Source: Panax quinquefolius (Eukaryota; Streptophyta; Magnoliopsida; Apiales; Araliaceae). From it: a stretch of DNA of 64,000 nt. Under the pieces are notes generated by a model. That model did no database searches. It worked only from the letters and a program-made list of their open reading frames with translations, and was not told where the DNA came from. Below are positions 11,499 to 23,644 of the stretch, in pieces. Position numbers and translations under genes: made by a program. Each line of letters starts with the position of its first letter. Position 1 is the first letter of the stretch. The stretch lies in NCBI GenBank assembly GCA_020205615.1, contig CM035173.1, positions 50,210,617 through 50,274,616 of the forward strand. The letters run 5' to 3'.

Positions 11499-13363
11499 TG
11501 AAAGTAGTATGCACACAAGCCAATCATGTTTGATGATAAAAGCATATACTTTGTAACAATCTTATTCATTTATTAATAAAAAGTATTAATTTATTAAAGG
11601 CTTTTAATTATCTACGTGATCTTTGTTTTATAATATGTGATAAACCCATAGTTTTAAGCAATGCTTTTAGAATAATGATGTTGATCATTCTAATGAGATC
11701 TAAATTCTTAGAAAGCTTAAAACTAAAATAGTTCCCAATCATTGGATTACTAAATTGGGGATTAGTGAATCCGGATAGATTAATTACATCGTTAACTTGC
11801 TTCATTGGATGAGGATGATTGATCTCACGATCATTTGTGTGGAACACTAAAGCAAGTATGTAGGTGCTTATTAGAGAATAAGTACCTTGAGCATGGCTCG
11901 CTAAGGAATACCTAATGGAGTTTTATTTGCTGTCGATAGAATTCCTATAGTGATAGTAATCTGAGTAATCCTTGGACTTGAGATCATCATAAGATCTTAT
12001 TGTATGATGAGTTATACTTTGACTTATTCCTTAAGACCCTTAGGGTATATCAAAGGGTATGCTTTAGGGTATAATAAGTTGTACATGGAGATAATGTATG
12101 ATCAATAAAGAATCTACCACTTCTAATAAAAGAAGAAATGTCTATGTGATTAGATAAATGACAACCCAAGTAGTCCTTGGCGGCGAGAATGAAATTAAGT
12201 AGTTTCTAATTTGCATTATTTGAGTTATACATTTAGGAATCGAAATACATATAATTAAATAAAATAAGACTTGACAAAGAATTCCATGTCTTATATTTAA
12301 TTGGGACATTGTATGGTGGAAGGATTGAATTGTCAGTAACTATTTACTCGAAGGTTCTTTTATGATTAATGTTGAAATCTATATTATCTGGAAAGTCGTT
12401 GATCGTTAGGAGGCTTATCCTATTGTAGAATAAATATTATTTATTTAAATAAATTAATTGTTTAATTTATTTATTTAAATAAGATTAGAATTATTCTAAT
12501 TGATTTATTCACAATAGGTTTAATATGGAGAACCTAAAGGGTCACACCATAAAAGGAAGAATAATTATTTAAAAGTAAATGGCATAATCGTAATAATATG
12601 TTATGTATATTTAATTTAATCTATGGTGATAGAATAAATTAAATAGCTTAATATTTATTATTTAATATTTTAGAAATATTAAATATAAATTAATAAAAGG
12701 AGTCTTATTAATATTATTACAATTATTATTATTTTAATTTCTAAAGAGTTTAGGAATTAATTTAATATAAGTACTCTTATTTATTCCTAATTGGATTAGG
12801 AAGGAAAATTAGTTAAAGGAGTTTAATTAATTATCCTAATAAGATTAGGGAGCTTAATTAATTAAAAGAATTTAATTAATTAAATAAAACCCAATTCATT
12901 AATTGTTAAGGTGGGTTGCCCACATCATAAATAAGAGGAGTCTTATTATGGGTGGTATGGGTTGTTGACTTTTCAACATCGACATAATTCCAATTGTTGG
13001 GAGAGTACACCTTTTTACTATAGAGATAGAAAAACTAGGGTTTAATGACCACCCCTTCTTGAATTTTCTTCTTCCTTGGTGGATCACCTCAGAGGCCAAA
13101 CATATGGGTGGCTAACGTTGATCAAAGGAAGGAACCAAACTCGGTGGATTCAAGTTGAGCGAAAGGATTTGGAGGTGAACTTGTACGAGGAAGCTCGATC
13201 TTCGAAGGGTATGATTTTATTCTTTATCTTTTCGTTTAATTAATAATTATGCATAAAGGGTGATCCGGGTATATGGTTTGTAAATTTTTAAACTCGATTT
13301 TTTTTACACGCTTAGCACTTTTTATGCAATTTGATTGCGCTTCGTGAATATTACAAACCTAAC
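11499..13363 (+). repeat. Copia 5' LTR
   Basis: AT-rich LTR of 1,865 bp. It contains CACATCATAAATAAGAGG at 12,921-12,938 where the 3' LTR has CATCTATAAATAAGAGG, so the TATA box is damaged here. The 3' end lacks the final A of the TG...CA terminus (aacggtgg instead of the expected aacaggtgg), a CAG-site lesion. Confidence 0.92.
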
Positions 13364-13378
13364 GGTGGCATCGAGCCA
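13364..13378 (+). promoter_or_regulatory. Copia primer-binding site (initiator tRNA-Met type)
   Basis: Sequence GGTGGCATCGAGCC directly follows the 5' LTR. It fits the tRNA-iMet PBS used by most plant copia elements (TGG(T/C)ATCAGAGC) except that CAGAG reads CGAG. Confidence 0.75.
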
Positions 13379-14207
13379 AACCTTTATCACGAATTATTAA
13401 TTGTTGATTTGATATGTATGTTGATATGTGTTTAGAACAATTTTATTGGGCATAATTTTAATGTATAAAATTTAAAAAAAAAAAAGGCCGATTTTTTTTT
13501 AGAAAGCTGTTACATGTTACAAACTTTAAAGAAGTTGAAAACGTGATCTGAGAATGGAGATTCATAATACATGGCTGGCATCACTCACGGAAATCGAGGC
13601 AAGGGATGCAGGCTTTTTAAAAAAAAAAAAAAAAAGCTGCCATTGCATGGAAATTGACTTCATGTAAAATTTCAAAGTTACAGGATTGCTAGTTACGGTT
13701 TTTTATATATATATATATATACTATATAATTTTTTTTATCTGGACAACCTGTAACTATATCTAATCCCCTTATTTTCGTGCATTGGGCAGATCATGGGCT
13801 ACGGATGTATGCTTAAAGTATTATATATATATATATATATATTTGATATACATATATATATATATCGATTATTTTATATATATATATATAATAGTTATAT
13901 ATATATTATTCTTAATAATTTTAGAATTAAAATAAAGTTTATTTTAATTTTAAAATAAAAGTTCATTTAATCTTAAAATAAAAATTTATTTTAATTTTAA
14001 AATTAGGATTCCATGATAACTAATTAGAGTTGGAATTGGATTCTATAATAACTAATTGGAGTTGAAATTAGATTTTATTTTTCCTAAAATAAAGGAGTTT
14101 ATTTGTGAATAGGGAAGTAAATCCATCTTTCCTTAAATAAAGGAGTTTGTTTAGATATGAAATAAGATTTCATATTATTCAAAATAAAAGAGTTTATTTG
14201 TGAATAA
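13379..14207 (+). other. Copia 5' leader, first part; no gene
   Basis: AT-rich untranslated leader with A-runs, (TA)n tracts at about 13,700-13,721 and 13,820-13,900, and repeated 'AAATAAAGGAGTTTATTT'-like segments from about 13,930. It is interrupted at 14,208 by the minus-strand Tekay-like element and continues at 23,645. Confidence 0.7.
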
Positions 14208-16878
14208 TGTGACGACCCCAAAATAGGTCCATTCCATCCAACCCATTACGAGTCATGATACATGATGCGAAACAACTACTGACTTTATTATTACAGCAAT
14301 GTAAAAGCGTGAGTTTGAATACAAATATTATCTTCTAGACAATATCTATACTCAAATAAATCCTCATCACATTTATTGATACATTAATTTACAAAAATGG
14401 TGAGGACTACTAAACAATCCTTTCTAAAACCTCATTCCATACCCAGGCTAGTACTTTCATTTATATTCTACGCCTCACGAGAAAAATGGAACAAAAAGGA
14501 AAGGGGTGAGCTCAACTAGCCCGATGAAAGAATGTTATGACTAAGATAATATAGAACAAATTATCGTTAGTCTTCAACGAGGAAAAATCGATAGAATCTG
14601 ATAGACAACAAGTTTCAAATCAATATTACGTGGAAATAATAATTCATAGAAGAGTTACGTAGAGAATGAAATCTACTATAATCTATAATTTTAACAGTCC
14701 ATCATCAATATTTTATCCTGTAACATCAATCAATATTCATCTCAAATCAAATATTCATCTTTAGCTTCTGAGCCAAATATATTCATCAATCGATACATGT
14801 TCATCTCAACACTGTTCATCTTTGCACTAAAGGCCAAAGATATTCATCGATCGGTCATGTTCATTTAAACACACTCGTCTTTTTGCACTCTGAGGCCAAA
14901 GATATTCTTGAAAATCATTCATCTTTGCTTTCTGAGGCCAAGATATTCAATAATATCATCATTTAAGGCGAGGATGATGAAAATATTTTTAAAGAGCGAA
15001 TCCAGGTGAAACAAAATGACAAGGATTAAGGATTAAGGATTAAAGTACTTTGTTTTATCCATGTCCAACAATACCTCAAAATAATCATCATAGTGGTGTA
15101 AAATTCAAGAATGATCAAAACATGGATCTGATCAAAGCTAGTATCCAAAAATAGATGTTTTGAATGAAAAGAAGAAATTTTATTTTTCGATGAATAGTGC
15201 AAGTATCGTGAATAGTCTTAGTATCGTGAATAGTCTTAGATATCGTGAATAAGTAACTCAGAACCCAAAAGATAGAAATTCCACAAAAACATCTTCACGC
15301 TTACCTTAATAAATAGTACTCGTGAATAGTAACTCGTGAATAGTAACTCATGAATAGTAACTCGTGAATAGTAACTCATGAATAGTAACCCCAACATGAA
15401 AAAGTTCCAAATTTGATAAAAACTTCATATCAACATTTCGGCGATAATGATATTGAAGAAATAATATCATTCTGAAAAAATAATATTCCTTACCTCGAAA
15501 GAATCGATTACCGGGAAGGAAAGGTCGGGAAGTGATCTTTGAATGAAACTTGTCTTGAGCAAAGAACTCTCAAAGTATCTAAATACTCACAAAATCGCTC
15601 GATAATATAGAGAAAAAAGAGAAAACTTTGTTTACGGTGTGATTTTCAATTCTAACTTAGCTCTCTATTTATAGGAAAATGTTAGCACTAGAAGGCGGAC
15701 TTAACTTTTGTAACATGATGGCTTTACACGCTACTATTCCACCCACAACATTTGAAAATTCAATTGAGCACATTTCTCACCAACCAAAAGTGGGGCCCAC
15801 CAATTCTAGAATTTTCCACCAAAATCATTTATAACTAATTTACGAATCGGACACCTCTTAAAATTCATAACAAATCATTCGTGCATTTTAACGGTTCAAA
15901 ATTTGTGGACATATACTCAACTTATGTATGTATAACATACCCAAAAATTACCACAATCCAACGGTTTGGATTAAAATTATAACCCCACAATATATCTGAA
16001 ACCCACGATTTAATTTTAATACCTCCATCGATAAAATCTTGATAAAACACCTCAACGTTAATTTCCTTCATTAATAACCACATAAATAAATCCATCATTT
16101 ATATTCATATAAAATAAATATTTCCTTATCATATGAATCAATAATTAATTATTCATAAATAATATTACGAATCACATTTATAATGACGTAATTTCCCGGG
16201 AAGAGGGGCTTTCGATAAGGATCTCTCCTTCTTGGCGTAGCAATTAGGTGACCAAACCTCTCCTTAGACGAGAACTTTCTAGACATTGCCAATAATGTTA
16301 TCTAATAATATTATTCAAATAATATGAATTATTGATGCGATAATGGAAATCTTGTGCGATGACAATTATTGAGCAACAATAATATAAAATATCAACGGAC
16401 AATTATTGAATCAATAAAATAAAATATTGAGCAGAACTCTTGTGAAAATTATTGAAAGTAGTGCCATCTTATGTAAGGATCAATAATTCAACATCTTCAT
16501 GCGATGCAGGTGTCTTCTTTGCAACCACGCAGCGTATTCTTGTATTTTAACCATAGGTATTCAAATGATCTTAGCAGTGTTAACAACTACGTAGTTATTT
16601 ATAACCACCCAAACTTTATCGTTTTCCTCATCCATAAACTTTCAGTTATGGGGCCCACACATTTACTTGCCTTCCTCACGAATATTCTGACAGTCTGAAT
16701 ATTCCACGACCAAACGAATATTCCCCGACAAAAATGAATATTTTTATAACCACTTGCTTATTTTGAAATATTTGCATATTTTACCCTTAACTATCCACAT
16801 TAATCAAATCAACCCTTACTATTTCAAAATAATAAATAAAGGAAATTCCTTTTTATTTAAAAAATTTGGGGTCTTACA
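14208..16878 (-). repeat. Tekay-like copy 1, 3' LTR
   Basis: 2,671 bp. It contains a 'TATCTTTGG...CAAAGATGA' hairpin-repeat block at about 14,755-14,950 and a 14-bp minisatellite (GAGTTACTATTCAY, minus strand) at about 15,180-15,385. A minus-strand TATA box (CTATAAATAG) is at 15,664-15,673. The outer end 'ggggtcttaca' is intact at 16,868-16,878. Confidence 0.9.
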
Positions 16879-16890
16879 ATCTCCCTCCTT
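16879..16890 (-). promoter_or_regulatory. Polypurine tract, Tekay-like copy 1
   Basis: Minus-strand AAGGAGGGAGAT next to the start of the 3' LTR, directly after the pol stop codon (16,889-16,891). It primes plus-strand DNA synthesis in this family. Confidence 0.8.
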
Positions 16891-18150
16891 ATGAAATTTA
16901 GATCCTCGAAAATTGGCGTGCGTACACAGTGTTTCGAAAAGGTGAGGATACCTCGCTTTCATTTCGCTTTCCAATTCCCGGTCATTTCCTCTATAGCATG
17001 ATTCCTCCACAAAACTTTAACTTGTGGTATGACCTTTCTTAGCGTAGGGACATGCTCCTTCTATCCAAAATCTTGGCAATACCTCCTCATCGTTAAGTCT
17101 TGACTATCTCGTCCGGTTCTAACTCTATAGCGTGGTTGGGTCTTTCACATATTCTGAAATGTAGATATGTGAAACACATTATGAACACGAGACATACTCG
17201 GAGGTAACTTGAGCGAGTCTATAGGCTACATTTCCTACTCGGTCAAGAATTTGAAATGGACCATAAATCGTGGTTGAGCTTTCCTCTCTTCCCAAATCTT
17301 GTAACTCCTTCCATGGAGCAACTTCATGACAATACATGATCCCTACATTAAATTCCACATCCTTTCGATGAAGATCCGCATAACTCTTTTATCGATCTTG
17401 TGCTTGGTTTGTATCGTTGTCCGAATCATTAGTCATATCGTCTTTTACTCGGGTCCCAACAATGTTGCTTCACCCACCTCATCCCAACATATTGGAGAAC
17501 GACATTTTCGTCCATATAATGCTTGAATGGAACCATGCCTATATTTGTTTAATAACTATTGTTGTATGAGAATTCCACCATGGCAAATACTTATCCCAAC
17601 CGCCTTGAAGTCTAGGACCACGAGTTTTAGTATATCTTCAAGAGTTTGAATAGTCCTCTCTGATTGTCCGTCCAGGTTTGGGGATGGTATCTTAACTAAA
17701 TCGCAAATTGTGCTTGTTAGCTTTTTTAAAGCTAACCCAAAATCTTGAAGTGAATCTTGGGTCACGATCCGAAACTATGGATACTGGGCATGCCATGCAA
17801 CCTCACAATCTCATTTACGCACATACTAGCAAGGCGTTCAAGGAATAAGTCTCCGTATCGGCAAGAAATGAAACGAGACTTGGTTAATCTATCAACAATA
17901 ACCCAAATAGCATTGATGCCTTGAGAAATCGTAGGAAGACCCGTAACGAAATCCATGGTAATGTGTTCCCCACTTCCATTCCGAATCTCAAGTGGTTGCA
18001 ACGGACCCTTAGGTAAAAGATGCTCGCCTTTACACGTTGACAAGTTAAACATCTCGAGATAAACTACGCGATCTCTCTCCTCATATTGCTCCACCAAAAT
18101 GTATGTTGAAGATCACGATACATTTTAGTACTTCCAGGATGGATTGCAAA
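16889..18150 (-). pseudogene. Integrase and C-terminal tail, Tekay-like copy 1
   Basis: Gypsy integrase in broken frames. The best part is 18,097-17,762: the zinc-binding region is partial (about 18,040-18,097), followed by HITMDFVTGLP with the first catalytic Asp and VIVDRLTKS. Just downstream comes the DRDPRF motif with the second Asp (about 17,750), then DGQSERTIQTLEDIL with the catalytic Glu (about 17,640). Next are the GPFQIL/VGNVAYRL-type C-terminal domain in shifted frames (about 17,200-17,330), the YEEV...LWRNHA segment (about 17,000-17,080) and RELESEMKARYPHLFE. This enzyme would join element DNA to the host chromosome. Several frameshifts sit at CG or CAG/CTG sites, so some may be sequence errors. 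Confidence 0.85.
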
Positions 18151-18479
18151 CAATGTGTTGTGTGCCTCCATCATGATTCTATGCTTCAAATCAAAATCAT
18201 TAGGAATGCAAAGTCTGGAGTTGACTCGAAGTATTCCTTCTTCATCAATTCTCGCTTACGGAATAGCTCCTTCTTGTACTTTCTTCTTCATACGCATCAT
18301 TTCAAGATTGGGTGGCTTGGCGACTTTAACTTTATCGATTAAAGTCGATTATACTCGTATATCATCACGTGGGTACCTAGAGTTTTCATCTCCATCTCTA
18401 TTATTTGTAAATTATCACGAAATTAGTCTTTGTGAATATCGTACTCGTACTTATATACAATCTTCTACTCAACACGCCG

Positions 18480-18990
18480 GCTACCACGTTAAACTTTTCC
18501 GAGGATGGCATGGTGAGAACATGTCTTTGAAATGAGTCTCCTCTTGAGTTCTTGAAGCTCTTCCCACATTCCTTGCTCCATTCGAATTTTGTATCTCTAC
18601 GAGTCGGTGCGATAATGGAATAGCGATTCGAGAATATCCTTCAACGAATCTCAGATAATAACCAACTAAGCCTGAAAGCTACGTGTTTCGATTCTTGACT
18701 TAGGTTGCTCTCAACCGTGACTCATATCCCAACCTTGGATATACGTTACAATGACACCTATCGGTTTACTATCGCATGCGAATATGGTGTCCCTTACGGA
18801 GATCTGTCTTGGTGCATTCCACAAAGGAAGTCACAAGATAAAGGCTCAGTGCCAAATTTATATAGTTGAAATTTTAACTCACGAAGTTCAATAGGAGCCA
18901 TTCTATATGAGATTTTAGAAATGAGTTTTGTCTAGGGTTCAAAGTCGATACAAAATTTAATATCGGGGCTTTGGGAGTAAGCCAAGAAAT
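18480..18990 (-). pseudogene. RT remnant, Tekay-like copy 1
   Basis: On the minus strand the N-terminal RT segment is recognisable (DIKFCIDFEP...LISKISYRMAPIEL, about 18,990-18,870). The frame then runs into sequence unrelated to the RT palm. The next recognisable piece is the region after RT (YYLRFVEGYSRIAIPL, then about 18,480). The palm motifs (LDLxSGY, FGLxNAP, YxDD) and RNase H are absent. The other copy at 32,570-33,140 has the same structure. Cannot encode an active polymerase. Confidence 0.75.
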
Positions 18991-19029
18991 TCTTGAGAAA
19001 TACGTCGGGAAAATCAATAACAACAGAAT

Positions 19030-19480
19030 ATTATTCAAATCGGCGTGTCTTTATTCAAATCCATAACATGGACTAAGAAAATTTGACATCCATAGTAAGC
19101 GAATGACTTCATGGCTTGATATGAAAATGTTTGACTACAATGGTTTGATTGCTTGAATTCGAATAACGGGTTGCTTAGGAATATGAAAACTAACAACCTT
19201 ACAAAAGCAATCAATTTGGCATGATGAGTAGTTAACCTTAAAATCACATCAAAAGCAAATATCTCTATAGAAATAAGGTTAACGGAGTAATGTGATAGTG
19301 CCACTTTGAATCAAGCAAGATTTCTAAACAACGGATGTAATGAAAGTTTCTCTAACAGATTCTCCATAAATAGGTCAAAGTCTAATTTCTCCGTAAATCA
19401 AGTTCAAACGTTGGCGCAAACAAGAGAGATAAAAGAATGGGTAGAACCGATATCTAGTAAGGTATAAACTTAGCAAAATT
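19030..19480 (-). pseudogene. Protease remnant, Tekay-like copy 1
   Basis: The minus strand reads LDIGSTHSFIS at about 19,460-19,430, the retropepsin active site with Ile where Thr is usual. NLISIEIFAFDVIL and TTHHAKL follow in the 89-codon open stretch 19,304-19,035, which includes the conserved post-active-site region. Frameshifted between the two parts. Confidence 0.75.
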
Positions 19481-19599
19481 TATAATTAACTAACCCGTGC
19501 TAACCGTTAGGGTTCTAGCATTTTAATGGTCACGACAAACGCTCTTCCGGAATCGTTGACTTTGACTTTTACGGGACATCCTTACGAGTCACCATTCCC

Positions 19600-20722
19600 C
19601 ATTGGGTGGGTTTCGATATCGTCTGATCTCGGCGATATGTCCTTCTTTTCCACAATTATAGCATACCTTAAACCTGTTGTGGGCGGTTTGGGCTGATATA
19701 TCCCTCTTTTCGCATTTGTAGCATATAATGGGGTGGTCGTTCTCCTCCTTTAAAACTAGTTGCTTTCTGATGGCGACGTCTTCATATGAATTAGTTGTTG
19801 AATCTCCTCTTTTAAAATCTCCTCCCGGCTCGCTTCTTCTATTTTCATGGCCACGATTACCACCGAGTGGTAACCGCTTTTGTCCGTATTCTTCTTTCTC
19901 ATTTGGTTATCGTTATTCGATGATTGCAATCTTGATATGATCTGGTTATGGTCCCTCGATTGAGCATTACTCGTTATCTCGCTCTAACAACTAAGCCCCG
20001 CTTGACAACATCCGGAATAGAGAGAAAATTTATGAGAAATGAGATCTTGACGTATCTTAGGGTTTCAAACCTCTAAGAAACATCCGCGTCATCGTTCCTC
20101 ATTCTCCACCAAATGAGGTGCAAACACAGGATAACTCCATGAACTTAGCCTCGTCTTTGGGACACCGTCATGTTATTCTCGCTTTCTGGTCTAATAAACT
20201 CCACTTCCTTCATATGATGAATACTTTCGATAAGTACTTGTCATTGAACTGCTTCAAACGTCTCCCATGACATCTTTGAAGTGCATTTGGATGGAGTGCA
20301 CGCCTGAGACTCCCCACCGATGATCTCGCCTTCGCCACGCGGAACATAAAGGTGGCGAATGGAACCTTCTGTTCCTCCGTGCATCCCAAGACATCGAATA
20401 TCTTGGTAATTTGTTTGACCCATGTTTCCGCCATGATCGGATTGGCTTTCCCTTAAATTCGGTGGTCCCGACTCTTTGAATCGCTTGCATTTGTGACCAC
20501 CCGTGAATTGCTATCATTTCCTCACAGCCATTTTGAACACGAGTCTCCTCGTCGATTTTGCATGAGCTATGCTTCTAAACATCCCCTCGTTCCTCATCGC
20601 TTTCGGTGGTGTTGTTCACGGGAGGAACATTGCCCGACTGTTACACGTTCTCCTCGTTGGTAAGTGCAGGCATCTCCACGGTCTCATTTACTCCACTATT
20701 AATATTCTCGATCGACATTCTC
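19600..20722 (-). pseudogene. Gag, Tekay-like copy 1
   Basis: Starts near the first plausible ATG (20,722, MSIENINSGVNETVEM). It has the gypsy gag core IMAETWVKQITKIFDVLG (20,434-20,380) with CTEEQKVPFATFMF, and ends in two zinc knuckles. The upstream knuckle (about 19,692-19,722, CEKRGHIS) is degenerate. The second (19,632-19,666) is CYNCGKEGHIA. Gag forms the particle and binds RNA. Multiple frameshifts. Confidence 0.8.
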
Positions 20723-20883
20723 AAATCACGTATAAAACAAGGGTTAATTAAGGAAATCAATCACATAATATCCCTATATCTTGACCAACTAACAAATAAG
20801 CTTAGGTAGGACACACTAGCGAAGGATTTACTCGTCTCTCCCTCCTAGTTCTATTCCCCCGATCTCCGCCGAGATCATATCCC

Positions 20884-20898
20884 TAAGCTCGATACCAA
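20884..20898 (-). promoter_or_regulatory. Primer-binding site, Tekay-like copy 1
   Basis: The minus strand reads TTGGTATCGAGCTTAGG just inside the 5' LTR. This fits the initiator tRNA-Met PBS (TGGTATCAGAGC) with CAGAG read as CGAG, as in the other copy and in copia. Confidence 0.75.
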
Positions 20899-20899
20899 C

Positions 20900-23644
20900 T
20901 GTGGCGACCCCAAAATAGGTCCATTCCATCCAACCCATTACGAGTCGCCAATACATGGTGCGAAACAACTACAACTTTATTATTACAACAAGAAAAGCGT
21001 GAGTTTGAATACAAATATTATCTTACAGACAATATCTATACTCAAATAAATCCTCATCACATTTATTGATACATTAATTTATAAAAATGGTGAGGACTAC
21101 TAAACAATCCTTTCTAAAACCTCATTCCATACCCAGGCTAAATACTCGCTTATATTCTCGCCTCACGAGAAAAAAATGGAACAAAAAGGAAAAGGGTGAG
21201 CTCAACTAGCCCAATAAAAGATGTTATGACTAAGATAATATAGAACAAATTATCGTTAGTCTTCAACGAGGAAAAATCGATAGAATACTGATAGGCAACA
21301 AGTTTCAAATCAATATTCATGCAATGGAAATAATAATTCATAGAAGAGTTACGTAGAGAATGAAATCTACTATAATCTATGAATTTAACGTCCATCATCA
21401 ATATTTTATCCACAGAACATCAATCAATATTCATCTCAAATCAAATATTCATCTTTGCAACTCTGAGCCAAAGATATTCATCAATCGGTCATGTTCATCT
21501 CAACACTGTTCATCTTTGCACTAAAGGCCAAAGATATTCATCAATCGGTCATGTTCATCTCAACACTGTTCATCATCTTTGCACTAAAGGCCAAAGATAT
21601 TCATCGATCCAGTCGTGTTCATTTAAACACCGCTCATCTTTTGCACTACTGAGGCCAAAGATATTCTTCAGAAATCATTCATCTTTGCACTACAGGCAAA
21701 GATATTCAATAATATCATCATTTAAGGCCGAGGATGATGAAAATATTTTTTAAAGAACGAATCCAAAGGAAACAAAATGACAAGGATTAAGGATTAAGGA
21801 TTAGTACTTTGTTTTATCCATGTCCAACAATACCTAAAAAATAATCGTAGTGGTGTAAAATTCAAGAATGATCAAAACATGGATACTGATCAAAGCTAGT
21901 ATCCAAAAATAGATGTTTTGGACGAAAAGAAGAAATTTTATTTTTAAATTGAATAGTCTTGAGTATCGTGAATAGTCTTGATATCGTGAATAGTAACTCA
22001 AACACCAAAAGATAGAAATTCCACAAAAACATTTTCACGCTTCATGAATAGTACTGTGAATAATAACTTTCGTGAATAGTAACTCATGAATAGTAACTTT
22101 CGTGAATAGTAACTCATGAATAGTAACTTCGTGAATAGTAACTCATGAATAGTAACCCCGACATGAAAAATTCCAAATTTGATAACAACTTGAATCAACA
22201 TTTCAAAGATAATGATATTGAAGAAATAATATCATTACAAAAAAATAATATCCCTTACCTCAAAGAATCAATACTTGGGAAGGAAAGTAGGAAGTGATCT
22301 TTGAATGAAACTTATCTTGAACAATGACTCTCAAAGTATCTAAATACTCACAAAATACGCTCGATAATATAGAGAGAAAGAGAAAAACTTTGTTTACGGT
22401 GTGATTTTCAATTCTAACTTAGCCCTCTATTTATATGAAAATGTTAGCCCGTAGAAAGCGGACTTGACTGCTTTACACGATGGCTTTACACTACTATTAT
22501 TGCACCCACCACATTTGAAATAAAATTCAGCACATTTTTTCACCAACCACAAGTGGGGCCCACTCAATTCTAGAATTTTCCACCAAAATCAATTATAAAC
22601 CTAATTTCGAATCAGGCACCTCTTAAAATTCACAACAAATCATTCGTGCATTTTTAACGGTTCAAAATTTGTTGACATATACTCAACTTATGTATGTATA
22701 ACATAACCAAAAATTACCACAATCAGCAACTCGGATTAAAAATTATAACCCCATGATATATCTCAAAACCCACGATTTGATTTTAATACCTCCAATCAGA
22801 TAAATTATCGATAAAACACCTCAACAATAATTTCTTCATTTATAACCACATAAATAAATCCATCATTTATATCCACATAAAATAAATATTTCCTTATCAT
22901 ATGAATCAATAATTAATTATTCACAAATAATATTACGTAATCACAATTATAATGAACGGTAGTTCCGGGAAAGAGGGGCTTTCGATAAGGATCTCTCCTT
23001 CTTGGCCTTGATTAGGTGACCAAACCTCTCCTTAGAGAACTTTCTAGACATTGCCAATAATGTTATCTAATAATATTATTCAAATAATATGAATTATTGA
23101 TGCGATAATGGGAAATCTTGTGCGGTGACAATTATTGAACAACAATAATATAAAATATCAACGCACAATTATTGAATCAATAAAATAAAATATTGAGCGA
23201 TAACTCACTGTGAAAATTATTGAAGTAGTGCCATCTTACGTAAGGATCAATAATTCAACAATCTTTGTGCAATACCGGTGTCTTCTTTATGCGACCACGC
23301 CGTATTCACGTATTTTAACCAAGGGTATTCAAATGATCTTAATTGGTAACAACTACGCCAGTTATTTATAACCACCCAAACTTTGTCGTTTTCCTCATCC
23401 AATCGCTTTCAAGTTATGGGGCCCACACATGGTTTTAGCGGCGTCGTGCGAATATTCCCCGAAGCGATCTAATATTCCACGACCAAACGAATATTCCCCA
23501 ACAAAAATGAATATTTTATAACCACTTGCTTATTTTGAAATATTTGCATATTTTACCCTTAACTATCCACATTAATCAAATCAACCCTTACTATTTCAAA
23601 ATAATAAATAAAGGATATTTAAAAAAATTCGGGGTCTTCTGACA
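20900..23644 (-). repeat. Tekay-like copy 1, 5' LTR
   Basis: 2,745 bp, same organisation as the 3' LTR. The minus-strand TATA box is at 22,427-22,436 (one base differs, CATATAAATAG). The minisatellite is at about 21,940-22,165 and the hairpin repeats at about 21,440-21,720. The outer terminus reads ggggtcttctgaca instead of ggggtcttaca. Confidence 0.9.

Larger units (their letters stand above)
14208..23644 (-). mobile_element. Tekay/Del-like Ty3/gypsy element, RT-deleted, copy 1
   Basis: Two LTRs of about 2.7 kb flank about 4.0 kb of internal sequence, all on the minus strand. The TSD is AATAA (14,203-14,207) on the left and AATAG (23,645-23,649) on the right, one mismatch. Ends are TGTAAGACCCC...GGGGTCGTCACA. 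The order is gag, protease, RT remnant, integrase, then a C-terminal tail. The integrase C-terminal region, with 'RELESEMKARYPHLFE' (minus strand, about 16,930-16,990), resembles Tekay/Del chromoviruses. The pol gene lacks most of RT and RNase H. It is inserted in the leader of the copia element. Confidence 0.9.

Noticed and set aside
11608..11847. 79-codon minus-strand frame, repeated at 37,868-38,104
   Set aside because: Lies inside both copia LTRs antisense to the element; present twice only because the LTRs are duplicated.
18103..18535. Plus-strand open frames of 79 and 126 codons
   Set aside because: They lie antisense to the Tekay-like pol, whose integrase and RT motifs are on the minus strand.
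21379..21753. 124-codon plus-strand frame with repeated peptide
   Set aside because: Translation of the 60-bp LTR hairpin repeats.
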